Origin: Flavobacterium petrolei
Lineage (GTDB): Bacteria; Bacteroidota; Bacteroidia; Flavobacteriales; Flavobacteriaceae
DNA length: 64,000 nt
Direction of reading: 5' to 3'
Assembly: GCF_003314435.2 (NCBI RefSeq)
Contig: NZ_QNVY02000001.1
Span: 1,178,001-1,242,000, forward strand
A program made the position numbers and the translations under genes. How positions within the stretch are numbered: position 1 is the first letter of the stretch; each line of letters starts with the position of its first letter. Of this stretch, positions 35,047 through 41,939 are shown piece after piece. Under the pieces are notes generated by a model. It searched no databases, had not been told where the DNA came from, and saw nothing but the letters and a program-made list of their open reading frames with translations.

Positions 35047-36030
35047 ATGAGTGAAGATACAAAAGTAATCCGTTGGGGGATATTGGGTTGTGGCGATGTT
35101 ACCGAATTGAAAAGTGGTCCTGCATACCAGAAAACAGATGGTTTTGAAGTGGTTGCAGTAATGCGAAGAGATGTGGTTAAGGCTGCGGATTATGCTAAAA
35201 GACACGGAATTAGTAAGTATTACACGAATGCTGATGATTTGATTAATGATCCTGAAATTGATGCGATTTACATTGCTACACCTCCCGATGTTCATAAATT
35301 TTACGGACTCAAGGTCGCTGCAGCCGGTAAGATTTGTTGCATCGAAAAACCTTTGGCGCCAACTTATCAAGACAGTCTCGACATTTATACTGCTTTTGAA
35401 ACAAAAAATATTCCTTTGTTTGTTGCCTATTACAGACGCACATTGCCTCGTTTTGAAAAGGTAAAAACGTGGTTGGATACAGATTGCATTGGTGAAATCA
35501 GGCATATAAGATGGCATTTGAGTAAACCGGCAAATGCTAAAGATGTATCTGGAGAATACAATTGGCGAACTGATGCCGCTATTGCTACAGGTGGTTATTT
35601 TGATGATTTAGCAAGTCACGGACTGGATCTATTCACACATCTTTTGGGAAATATAAAAGAGGTTTCGGGCTTAAGCCTCAATCAACAGGGATTGTATTCG
35701 GCTAAAGATGCCGCGGTTGCTTGCTGGTTGCATGAGTCTGGAATAACTGGTTCAGGAAGCTGGAACTTTGGTTGCTATGAACGGGAAGACAAAGTGGTCA
35801 TTTATGGAAGCAAAGGAAAAATCACGTTTTCTGTATTTGAAAATGATCCTATAGTACTTTCTAATGCACAAGGAAAAACGGAATTATTCATTGAACATCC
35901 TGAAAATATTCAGTTGTATCATGTGCAGCAAATGCGAGAAGACCTTCTTGGGAATAGTACACATCCATCCACAGGTTTAACGGGAGCACATACGAGTTGG
36001 GTTATGGATTCTATAATTGGAAATCTTTAG
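35047..36030 (+). CDS. Gfo/Idh/MocA-family oxidoreductase
   Basis: 327 aa. NAD(P) Rossmann fold at the N-terminus (IRWGILGCGDVTE), the EKP motif in CCIEKPLAPTYQD near residue 100, and the C-terminal alpha/beta substrate domain with TGGYFDDLASHGLDLFTHL near 182. It likely oxidises or reduces a sugar or cyclitol; the substrate cannot be read from sequence. Single gene between a spacer and a terminator. Confidence 0.88.
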   Translation: MSEDTKVIRWGILGCGDVTELKSGPAYQKTDGFEVVAVMRRDVVKAADYAKRHGISKYYTNADDLINDPEIDAIYIATPPDVHKFYGLKVAAAGKICCIEKPLAPTYQDSLDIYTAFETKNIPLFVAYYRRTLPRFEKVKTWLDTDCIGEIRHIRWHLSKPANAKDVSGEYNWRTDAAIATGGYFDDLASHGLDLFTHLLGNIKEVSGLSLNQQGLYSAKDAAVACWLHESGITGSGSWNFGCYEREDKVVIYGSKGKITFSVFENDPIVLSNAQGKTELFIEHPENIQLYHVQQMREDLLGNSTHPSTGLTGAHTSWVMDSIIGNL

Positions 36031-36051
36031 GATTTTTTGATTATTTATAAC

Positions 36052-36083
36052 AAAAAAAGAGGCTATCCGAAGAAAGCCTCTTT
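36052..36083. terminator. bidirectional terminator
   Basis: AAAAAGAGGCT and AGCCTCTTT form a stem between the convergent oxidoreductase gene and the secreted protein gene, with A- and T-runs on the flanks. Confidence 0.75.
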
Positions 36084-36105
36084 ACTACAACAATTTATTT
36101 AATCA

Positions 36106-36702
36106 CTATTTGATAGCCACTGTTTCGATATATGTTTTTCCGTTATAAGTAATCTCAAACGTATATTTTGAACTAGGAGCGCTTGTTAAATCAAATATTT
36201 TACCCACATAAAGATCAGCAGCCAAAGTTTCATTGTACACCTCGTTTTCCTCTGAGTTGTAGATGGCAACACTAACCGGAGTTTTTTCTAAGTTTAAAAT
36301 GTTCACGGTAACCATTCCGTTTTTGTTCACTAAAACTGGTTTGTACACCTCAGAAATAGCTTCAGCTGATAATTTAGCTTTGTTACCTACAACTTCAATT
36401 TTGTACTTTGAAATTTTAAGATCACTCTCTGCTTTCAAGAAGTAAATTCCGTCTGGTAAAGCAGTCAAATCGTATGTTCTGCTGATATTTTCTTCAGAAG
36501 TAATTTTTTCTTGATAGATTAATCCGTCATTGGTGTCATAAATGGACAAATCAATTTTCTTTGTCTCTTTCAAATTAAAACTTACCGTTTTTCCTTCTTC
36601 TTTTATTAAATCCAGTGAAAAATCTGCGTTTCCGGCGTGTGCTTGTGCGGCAGTCAATACTATTGCGGCTAACACTAAACTAAATTTTAAAATCTTTTTC
36701 AT
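36106..36702 (-). CDS. secreted hypothetical protein, 198 aa
   Basis: Signal peptide at about 1-23 (VLAAIVLTAAQAHAG). The mature part appears to be two similar beta-sandwich units: 'KKIDLSIYDTNDGLIYQEKI ... LPDGIYFLKAESD' and 'TPVSVAIYNSEENEVYNETL ... SKYTFEITYNG'. Each resembles the T9SS C-terminal-domain fold, though it lacks a clear sorting signature. Function unknown; likely periplasmic or surface. Confidence 0.7.
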   Translation of the reverse strand: MKKILKFSLVLAAIVLTAAQAHAGNADFSLDLIKEEGKTVSFNLKETKKIDLSIYDTNDGLIYQEKITSEENISRTYDLTALPDGIYFLKAESDLKISKYKIEVVGNKAKLSAEAISEVYKPVLVNKNGMVTVNILNLEKTPVSVAIYNSEENEVYNETLAADLYVGKIFDLTSAPSSKYTFEITYNGKTYIETVAIK

Positions 36703-36890
36703 AAATGTAAATTTTTAGATTTATAATGATATTTATCTGAGGCTAAATTACTGTAACCTATTTAGTATGAGTAGTGCTGAATTTTCTAATTTGTGTGCTA
36801 TTTTACCTTTTACGAAATCGATTAAGGTTAAAAAAGTTAATTGAGTGTCTATTTTTGGTAAATTTGTGCTAATTCTAAATACGGATTCGT

Positions 36891-37763
36891 CTGAAAATTA
36901 TACCGCCAGCTTTTGAAATCATTGCACCATCGTTCGGGAGTTCTTTTTACTTTTCGAAATATGTTGAAAACGCCAACAGCAAAGCACACTTGTGGCATTA
37001 TCATCCTGAAATTGAACTTGTTTTTGTAAATGGTGGTTCTGGGAAACGTCAGATTGGAAGCCATATTTCGTATTATACCGATGGGGATTTGATTTTGATA
37101 GGAAGTAACCTGCCGCACTGTGGGTTTACCAATGAAGAAACCGGCAATAAAAACGAAACGGTTATCCAAATGAAACCGGATTTCTTAGGGAATGGTTTTT
37201 TTGATATTTCCGAAATGACGAATATTCGGAATCTTTTTAGTCAAGCCAAAGCCGGAATTGCTTTTCATGGCGAAACTAAAAAGAATATCGGGAAGAAAAT
37301 AGAATCGATGGAACAACAACCGCAGTTTGAGCGATTGTTGACGATGTTGAGTATTCTTAATGAGCTGGAATTATCTAAGGAAGGGACTGTTTTGAATGCC
37401 GATGGATTTTCGATGGAAATGCAAATGCAGGATAATGACCGCATCAATGCTGTTTTTAATTACGTAAAAGATAATTTTCATGAACATATTACGCTGGAAG
37501 AAGTTTCAGAATTGGTGAGTATGACAGAACCTTCTTTTTGCAGGTATTTTAAAAAGATTACGAACAAAACTTTTACCAAATTCGTCAATGATTATCGCTT
37601 GGTTCACGCCTCGAAATTGCTGGCGGAGAAACCTATCAGCATCACTGAGATTTGCTATGAAAGTGGTTTCAATAATTTTAGTTATTTCAATAAATCGTTC
37701 AAAGAATTTACAGGCAAAAGCGCCTCGCAATATCGTCAGGAATTAAGATCGGTGCTGAAGTAG
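36891..37763 (+). CDS. AraC-family transcriptional regulator, probable CTG start
   Basis: An N-terminal cupin (WHYHPEIELVFVNGGSGKRQ, GDLILIGSNLPHCG) is followed by a C-terminal double HTH of AraC type (about 185-290: NFHEHITLEEVSELVSMTEP, ITEICYESGFNNFSYFNKSF). An ATG or TTG start would begin at TTG 36990 inside the cupin strand. The frame stays open upstream to a TAA at 36876 and encodes LKIIPPAFEIIAPSFGSSF, which fits the N-terminus expected for this family. CTG 36891 is therefore proposed, giving 290 aa. Target genes are unknown. Confidence 0.75.
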   Translation: MKIIPPAFEIIAPSFGSSFYFSKYVENANSKAHLWHYHPEIELVFVNGGSGKRQIGSHISYYTDGDLILIGSNLPHCGFTNEETGNKNETVIQMKPDFLGNGFFDISEMTNIRNLFSQAKAGIAFHGETKKNIGKKIESMEQQPQFERLLTMLSILNELELSKEGTVLNADGFSMEMQMQDNDRINAVFNYVKDNFHEHITLEEVSELVSMTEPSFCRYFKKITNKTFTKFVNDYRLVHASKLLAEKPISITEICYESGFNNFSYFNKSFKEFTGKSASQYRQELRSVLK

Positions 37764-37797
37764 GGTAAATAATGATATTTCAGAATGCTTTTCAAAC

Positions 37798-37835
37798 AAA
37801 AATCCCGCTGATACGAGTACCAGCGGGATTTTTCT
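37798..37835. terminator. bidirectional terminator
   Basis: AAAAATCCCGCTG and CAGCGGGATTTTT form a stem with a partly paired loop, between the AraC gene and the convergent secreted protein gene. Confidence 0.85.
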
Positions 37836-37859
37836 AACCAATTATTCCAAACCAAATAA

Positions 37860-38522
37860 TTATCTTCTGTTTAATACAATGACTGCATTGTCAATTACTT
37901 TTGTTTTTTCAACTTTGGCTTTTATGCCATTTGTTCTGTAATAGTAAAGGTCATCGTCATTTGAGTTTTGGTTGTTACCAAAATCATTGTTGCTGTTACT
38001 GTTTTGGCCGTATTGGTAGGCTCTTCCTCCTTTTACTGCTCCAACGGTGTCAACAATTTGACCACGACGGTTGTAAATAATTTCCAATCCGCCTACTCTT
38101 TCTAATGCATAACGGTTGTAGGTCATGTAAACAGAACCAATTCGTTTTACTCTGTCATTTGCATCATAGTTAATGAACACATTACCAACTTGTCGTACGC
38201 GACCCATATTGTCGTGTTCCACTTTTACACCATAGTTTCCGTTTCGGATATTTCCCGGAGCGCCAAAGGTTTTATTGACACCATTTTTTCGGCTTGATTT
38301 GTAATACATATCGCGACCGGTTGTTGGGCGTGTATTAAAATCTAATTGTCCGTCAGGGAACACGAAGAACTCAATTCCTCTTTCTGTGAACACAATTGGG
38401 TCGGCGTTTCTAAAATCTACTGGAGATCTTCTTTCTACAGAAAAATCGATTTTCTCTGCTGCGTTCGCTATACTACCTCCAAATACGAAGATACTAGCAA
38501 CTAAAAGGGTAATTTTTTTCAT
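37860..38522 (-). CDS. secreted hypothetical protein, 220 aa
   Basis: Signal peptide at about 1-21 (LLVASIFVFGGSIANAA). The mature part has repeated short beta units of the type VGNVFINYDANDRVKRIGSV and VGGLEIIYNRRGQIVDTVGA, then an Asn-rich linker (about 172-190) and a basic tail. No known family. A sigma54-like sequence lies 75 bp upstream. Likely envelope-associated. Confidence 0.7.
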   Translation of the reverse strand: MKKITLLVASIFVFGGSIANAAEKIDFSVERRSPVDFRNADPIVFTERGIEFFVFPDGQLDFNTRPTTGRDMYYKSSRKNGVNKTFGAPGNIRNGNYGVKVEHDNMGRVRQVGNVFINYDANDRVKRIGSVYMTYNRYALERVGGLEIIYNRRGQIVDTVGAVKGGRAYQYGQNSNSNNDFGNNQNSNDDDLYYYRTNGIKAKVEKTKVIDNAVIVLNRR

Positions 38523-38596
38523 GATAATTATATTTTGAATTTTGCCTACTCTTGAGCTTTTCGGCTTTCGCTTTTTTACTTATTTGATTAGGTATA

Positions 38597-38612
38597 TCCA
38601 AGTAGCGTGCCA
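38597..38612 (-). promoter_or_regulatory. sigma54-like promoter upstream of the 220-aa secreted protein
   Basis: On the minus strand TGGCACGCTACTTGGA matches the -24/-12 consensus TGGCAC-N5-TTGC except for the last C (GG instead of GC). It lies 75 bp upstream of the start codon. The remaining gene-free sequence up to 38902 is AT-rich, with nothing else that I recognise. Confidence 0.3.
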
Positions 38613-38902
38613 GAAAATGGAATAAAGGTTTTGTGTTTTTAGATTGAATATTGTTTTTACGAATTTAAATAATTTAAAATCAATGTTTTATTAGTGAAAA
38701 ATAATTTTATTAAATACGATATATTAAGATTTTTTTAATAAAATTGATGATTCGGTTTATACTTTTTCTTGCGTTTTTAACAACGAAATAATTCCAATAA
38801 AAGAGAAATTATCTTGTTTTTAAAAACTTTTAATTTGAAAACTACTTATCAACAGTGCTTAAAATTAACTTATGTTACGAACTCACTTCAACTGATATTG
38901 AG

Positions 38903-38910
38903 TAATTTTG
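38903..38910 (+). promoter_or_regulatory. -7 box of umuC, possibly leaderless
   Basis: TAATTTTG fits TAnnTTTG and ends 4 bp before the umuC ATG. If used, transcription would start at or within a base or two of the start codon. No -33 TTG is clear and no SOS box is identified. Confidence 0.4.
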
Positions 38911-38914
38911 CAGC

Positions 38915-40189
38915 ATGTATGCATTAGTCGATTGTAACAATTTTTACGCTTCCTGCGAACGTGTTTTTCAGCCGAAATTCAACGGGAAACCGGTTGCGAT
39001 TTTGTCAAATAACGACGGCTGTGTGATTTCCAGAAGTAATGAAGCAAAAGCGGTTGGGATTCCTATGGGTGCGCCGGCATTTCAGATTAAGGAATTGGTA
39101 AAAGAGAAAAATGTACAATTATTTTCTTCGAATTATGCGCTATATGGGGATTTAAGTAATCGCGTGATGGCAATTTTAGGTCAGTTTACACCAAATCTAG
39201 AAATTTACAGCATTGACGAAGCATTCCTGAATTTTGATGGTTTGACGATTTCCGATTATCATGATTATGGAATCCAAATGAAAACCCGTGTGCAAAAATG
39301 GGTAGGAATTCCCGTTTGCATTGGCTTTGCACCAACAAAAGCATTGTCAAAAGTAGCCAACAAAATTGCCAAAAAATTTCAAGACAGAACGAAAGGTGTT
39401 TACGTTATTGATAGCGAAGAAAAACGAATCAAAGCTTTGAAATGGACAAAGATTGAAGACGTTTGGGGCATTGGTTACCGAATGAATAAAAAGATGAAAG
39501 CCAAAAATATTGTGACTGCTTTAGATTTTACTGAACCGCAACACGAAGCTTGGATCAAAAAAGAAATGGGCGTGATTGGTATGCGTTTAAAATACGAACT
39601 CGAAGGAAAATCAGTCTTGGATTTAGAACCCATCGTAGATCAAAAGAAAAGTATTGCTACAACCAGAAGTTTTCCAAAACAAATTGCTGATTTTGATTTG
39701 CTACGCGAACGTGTAGCGACTTTTGCAGCCGTTTGCGCTGAAAAATTGCGGAAACAAAACTCCTGCTGTCATACCATTATTGTAATGCTTGTGGTGGATA
39801 AACATACAGTTCAAACCTCCAAATATTATTTTAATATGGCGGTTACATTGCCGTATGGGTCAAACTCTACGTTGACAATTTCTAATGCTGCGATCTCGAT
39901 GCTGAAAAAGCTGCACCAAGGAAATGAGCATTTAAAATTCAAAAAAGCGGGCGTTATTGTCACTGAATTGATTGATGAAAACAAAAAACAGTTGCAGCTG
40001 TTTGATGAGGAAAATCCAAAACATCTGCTATTGATGAAAGTAATGGACGGCCTGAATAAAAAGATTGGTGACAAGAAAGTAAAGTTGGCTACCCAAAATT
40101 TAAGTTTGACCTGGAACATGAATCAGAAGCATTTGTCACCTAAATACACCACTAATTTTAAAGATATACTCGAAATCAAATGTCAATAA
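38915..40189 (+). CDS. umuC: Y-family DNA polymerase, UmuC-like
   Basis: 424 aa translesion polymerase subunit. MYALVDCNNFYASCERVF holds the first metal ligand D6; YSIDEAFLNF holds the catalytic D101/E102. The thumb HhH region is around KWTKIEDVWGIGYRMNKKM, with a little-finger domain after about 240. It overlaps umuD by 10 bp, with umuC first, opposite to the E. coli umuDC order. Confidence 0.94.
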   Translation: MYALVDCNNFYASCERVFQPKFNGKPVAILSNNDGCVISRSNEAKAVGIPMGAPAFQIKELVKEKNVQLFSSNYALYGDLSNRVMAILGQFTPNLEIYSIDEAFLNFDGLTISDYHDYGIQMKTRVQKWVGIPVCIGFAPTKALSKVANKIAKKFQDRTKGVYVIDSEEKRIKALKWTKIEDVWGIGYRMNKKMKAKNIVTALDFTEPQHEAWIKKEMGVIGMRLKYELEGKSVLDLEPIVDQKKSIATTRSFPKQIADFDLLRERVATFAAVCAEKLRKQNSCCHTIIVMLVVDKHTVQTSKYYFNMAVTLPYGSNSTLTISNAAISMLKKLHQGNEHLKFKKAGVIVTELIDENKKQLQLFDEENPKHLLLMKVMDGLNKKIGDKKVKLATQNLSLTWNMNQKHLSPKYTTNFKDILEIKCQ

Positions 40190-40620
40190 ACAAAGATCAA
40201 AAACTAACTTTTTTTCTGCCTGATTTTGAAAGTGAATTGCGAATTCCTTTCATCAGCGAAGGTGTTTCAGCAGGATTTCCATCGCCGGCAGCTGATTTTA
40301 TGGAAATGAGCATTGATTTGAACAAACAATTAAGCGAAAATCCATTGGCGACTTTTTATATAAAAGTCAAAGGAAATTCCATGATTGATGCCGGAATCAA
40401 TGACAAAGATGTTCTTGTCGTGGATAGAAGCTTGGAACCGCAAAACAATAAAATTGCCATTTGTTTCATTGATGGTGAGTTTACGGTGAAACGCATGCAA
40501 GTCGAGAAAGACTGTTTGTTTCTGATGCCCGAAAACTCCAATTATGCTCCTATAAAAGTCACCGAGGAAAACCAATTAATTATTTGGGGAATTGTGACGT
40601 ATGTGATTAAGAAATTATAA
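40180..40620 (+). CDS. umuD: UmuD-like S24 peptidase
   Basis: 146 aa LexA-type serine peptidase, self-cleaved to activate the mutagenic polymerase. The cleavage site is A31-G32 (EGVSAGFPSP). Catalytic S67 is in VKGNSMIDAG and K104 in GEFTVKRMQ. There is no DNA-binding domain, so it is UmuD rather than LexA. The start is inside the end of umuC. Confidence 0.93.
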   Translation: MSINKDQKLTFFLPDFESELRIPFISEGVSAGFPSPAADFMEMSIDLNKQLSENPLATFYIKVKGNSMIDAGINDKDVLVVDRSLEPQNNKIAICFIDGEFTVKRMQVEKDCLFLMPENSNYAPIKVTEENQLIIWGIVTYVIKKL

Positions 40621-40650
40621 TTAAATCTTTTATTTCGAATTGATAGTATT

Positions 40651-40693
40651 AAAAAGAAAGTCTTCCAATATGATATTGGAAGACTTTCTTTTT
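40651..40693. terminator. perfect bidirectional terminator after umuD
   Basis: Two exactly complementary 20-base arms (40651-40670 and 40674-40693) around TGA, ending in A- and T-runs. It begins 31 bp after the umuD stop. Confidence 0.9.
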
Positions 40694-40700
40694 AAATATA

Positions 40701-40793
40701 ATTACGTTTTATACTGTATGTTTTGGATTAAAACCATCTTCGCTTAACTCGATGTGGTCATAATCAGCAACCATTTCCGCTTCGTAATCAACT
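40701..40793 (-). pseudogene. orphan copy of the RND pump gene 3' end
   Basis: Matches 44701-44793 with a single silent difference (40715 T versus 44715 C). It encodes the last 26 residues of the pump (VDYEAEMVADYDHIELSEDG and on) plus its stop. Upstream the frame continues only as HKALTSKAV before a stop codon, so the rest of the gene is absent. The two copies are offset by 4000 bases and flank the GLPGLI/TonB-type gene pair. Confidence 0.85.
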
Positions 40794-41137
40794 ACTGCTT
40801 TGCTGGTGAGAGCTTTGTGTTAGCTGTTTTTATTATGCTAGATTGTCAATGTTGTTTTTTATAAAACGATGTATTCTTTAATTAGGCTTAATAATACTGT
40901 TAATTATTTGTTAATATTTGTTAACTTACATTTTTTATATTCAGATTTGTGAGACAATAAAATGAAAGAATTTATTGTAAAAAATATTCAATAACGACGA
41001 AGTGTAGAGTTTTGTTTATTTGATAACCAAATAAAATTTAAAATAAAATAGTGATAGTTGATCAAAATAAATTTGCTTTGAAGGTCGAAAACTATCGGCT
41101 CAAGTCCTAAACGAGCTAGATAAAAAAACTGTTATTT
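40794..41137 (+). promoter_or_regulatory. gene-free AT-rich region before the GLPGLI gene
   Basis: No gene is seen. GTTAATTATTTGTTAATATT at 40899 ends in TGTTAAC, giving a tandem and partly palindromic TTTGTTAA motif. TAAATTTG at 41068-41075 is a possible -7 box for the following gene, leaving a leader of about 60 nt; no good -33 element goes with it. Confidence 0.3.
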
Positions 41138-41932
41138 ATGAAAAAAATGTTATTATTAATACTTATTTCTTTTTATTACACGAGTTATTCTCAGGATGGG
41201 ATTGTATATTATGAATTCACTGACGCCATAGGAATGGGAGGTGGCAATGGAGAGGTATATAATGCGTACTCCATGTTTTCAAAAGACAAGTCCTATTATG
41301 TAGTAGCAAAGGATTCTTTAGAGAATGCTGTTAGTATTTCTAAAGCAAAGTCTCATTATCAAAACAGTAATGGTAGTGTTAACAAAATTTCAAATGGATT
41401 AGTGCTATCTGCTGCAGGAAATCAAGTAGTTTGTGATTTCAGTACAAAAACACTTGACAGTAATTTGTTTGATGGCAAACAAATTTATGTTTCGGAAACG
41501 TTACCAAAGTTTAGCTGGAAAATTACAAAGCAAAAGAAAAAAATTGGCTCATTTGAATGTATTCTGGGAATCTCTAATTTTAGAGGTAGAAAATATTATG
41601 CATGGTATGCTCCTGATATAGCAGTGTATTCAGGCCCTTGGAAATTAAATGGTTTACCAGGAATGATTCTTGAAGCGTATGATGAGGGGAAGAATGTGAT
41701 GTGGAATTTTAAAAGTTATAAATTTCCAATTATTGTTAAACAAGATTACACTATTCGTAAAGAGAAAAACAGCAAGAAGATTACATTTTTGACTATTGAT
41801 GCGTTTAAAAAATACTGCATAAATACTATCGAAAGTAATTATGAAAGTGCCATAATAATTGCAAAAAGTCACCCAGGAATGACTCCAGTAAAGGCTCCTA
41901 TGGCTTCCTACTATTTAGAATCTTTTGAATAA
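41138..41932 (+). CDS. GLPGLI family protein
   Basis: 264 aa. Signal peptide at about 1-19 (LLLILISFYYTSYSQ). The family signature WKLNGLPGMILEAYDE is at about 169, after YYAWYAPDIAVYSGPW. GLPGLI proteins are Bacteroidetes exported proteins of unknown function, often next to TonB-linked outer-membrane proteins, as here. It ends 7 bp before the next gene. Confidence 0.9.
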   Translation: MKKMLLLILISFYYTSYSQDGIVYYEFTDAIGMGGGNGEVYNAYSMFSKDKSYYVVAKDSLENAVSISKAKSHYQNSNGSVNKISNGLVLSAAGNQVVCDFSTKTLDSNLFDGKQIYVSETLPKFSWKITKQKKKIGSFECILGISNFRGRKYYAWYAPDIAVYSGPWKLNGLPGMILEAYDEGKNVMWNFKSYKFPIIVKQDYTIRKEKNSKKITFLTIDAFKKYCINTIESNYESAIIIAKSHPGMTPVKAPMASYYLESFE

Positions 41933-41939
41933 TTTTTTA

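Noticed and set aside
36990..37763. AraC regulator starting at TTG 36990
   Set aside because: It would delete the first strands of the cupin domain; the open frame upstream encodes a family-like N-terminus.
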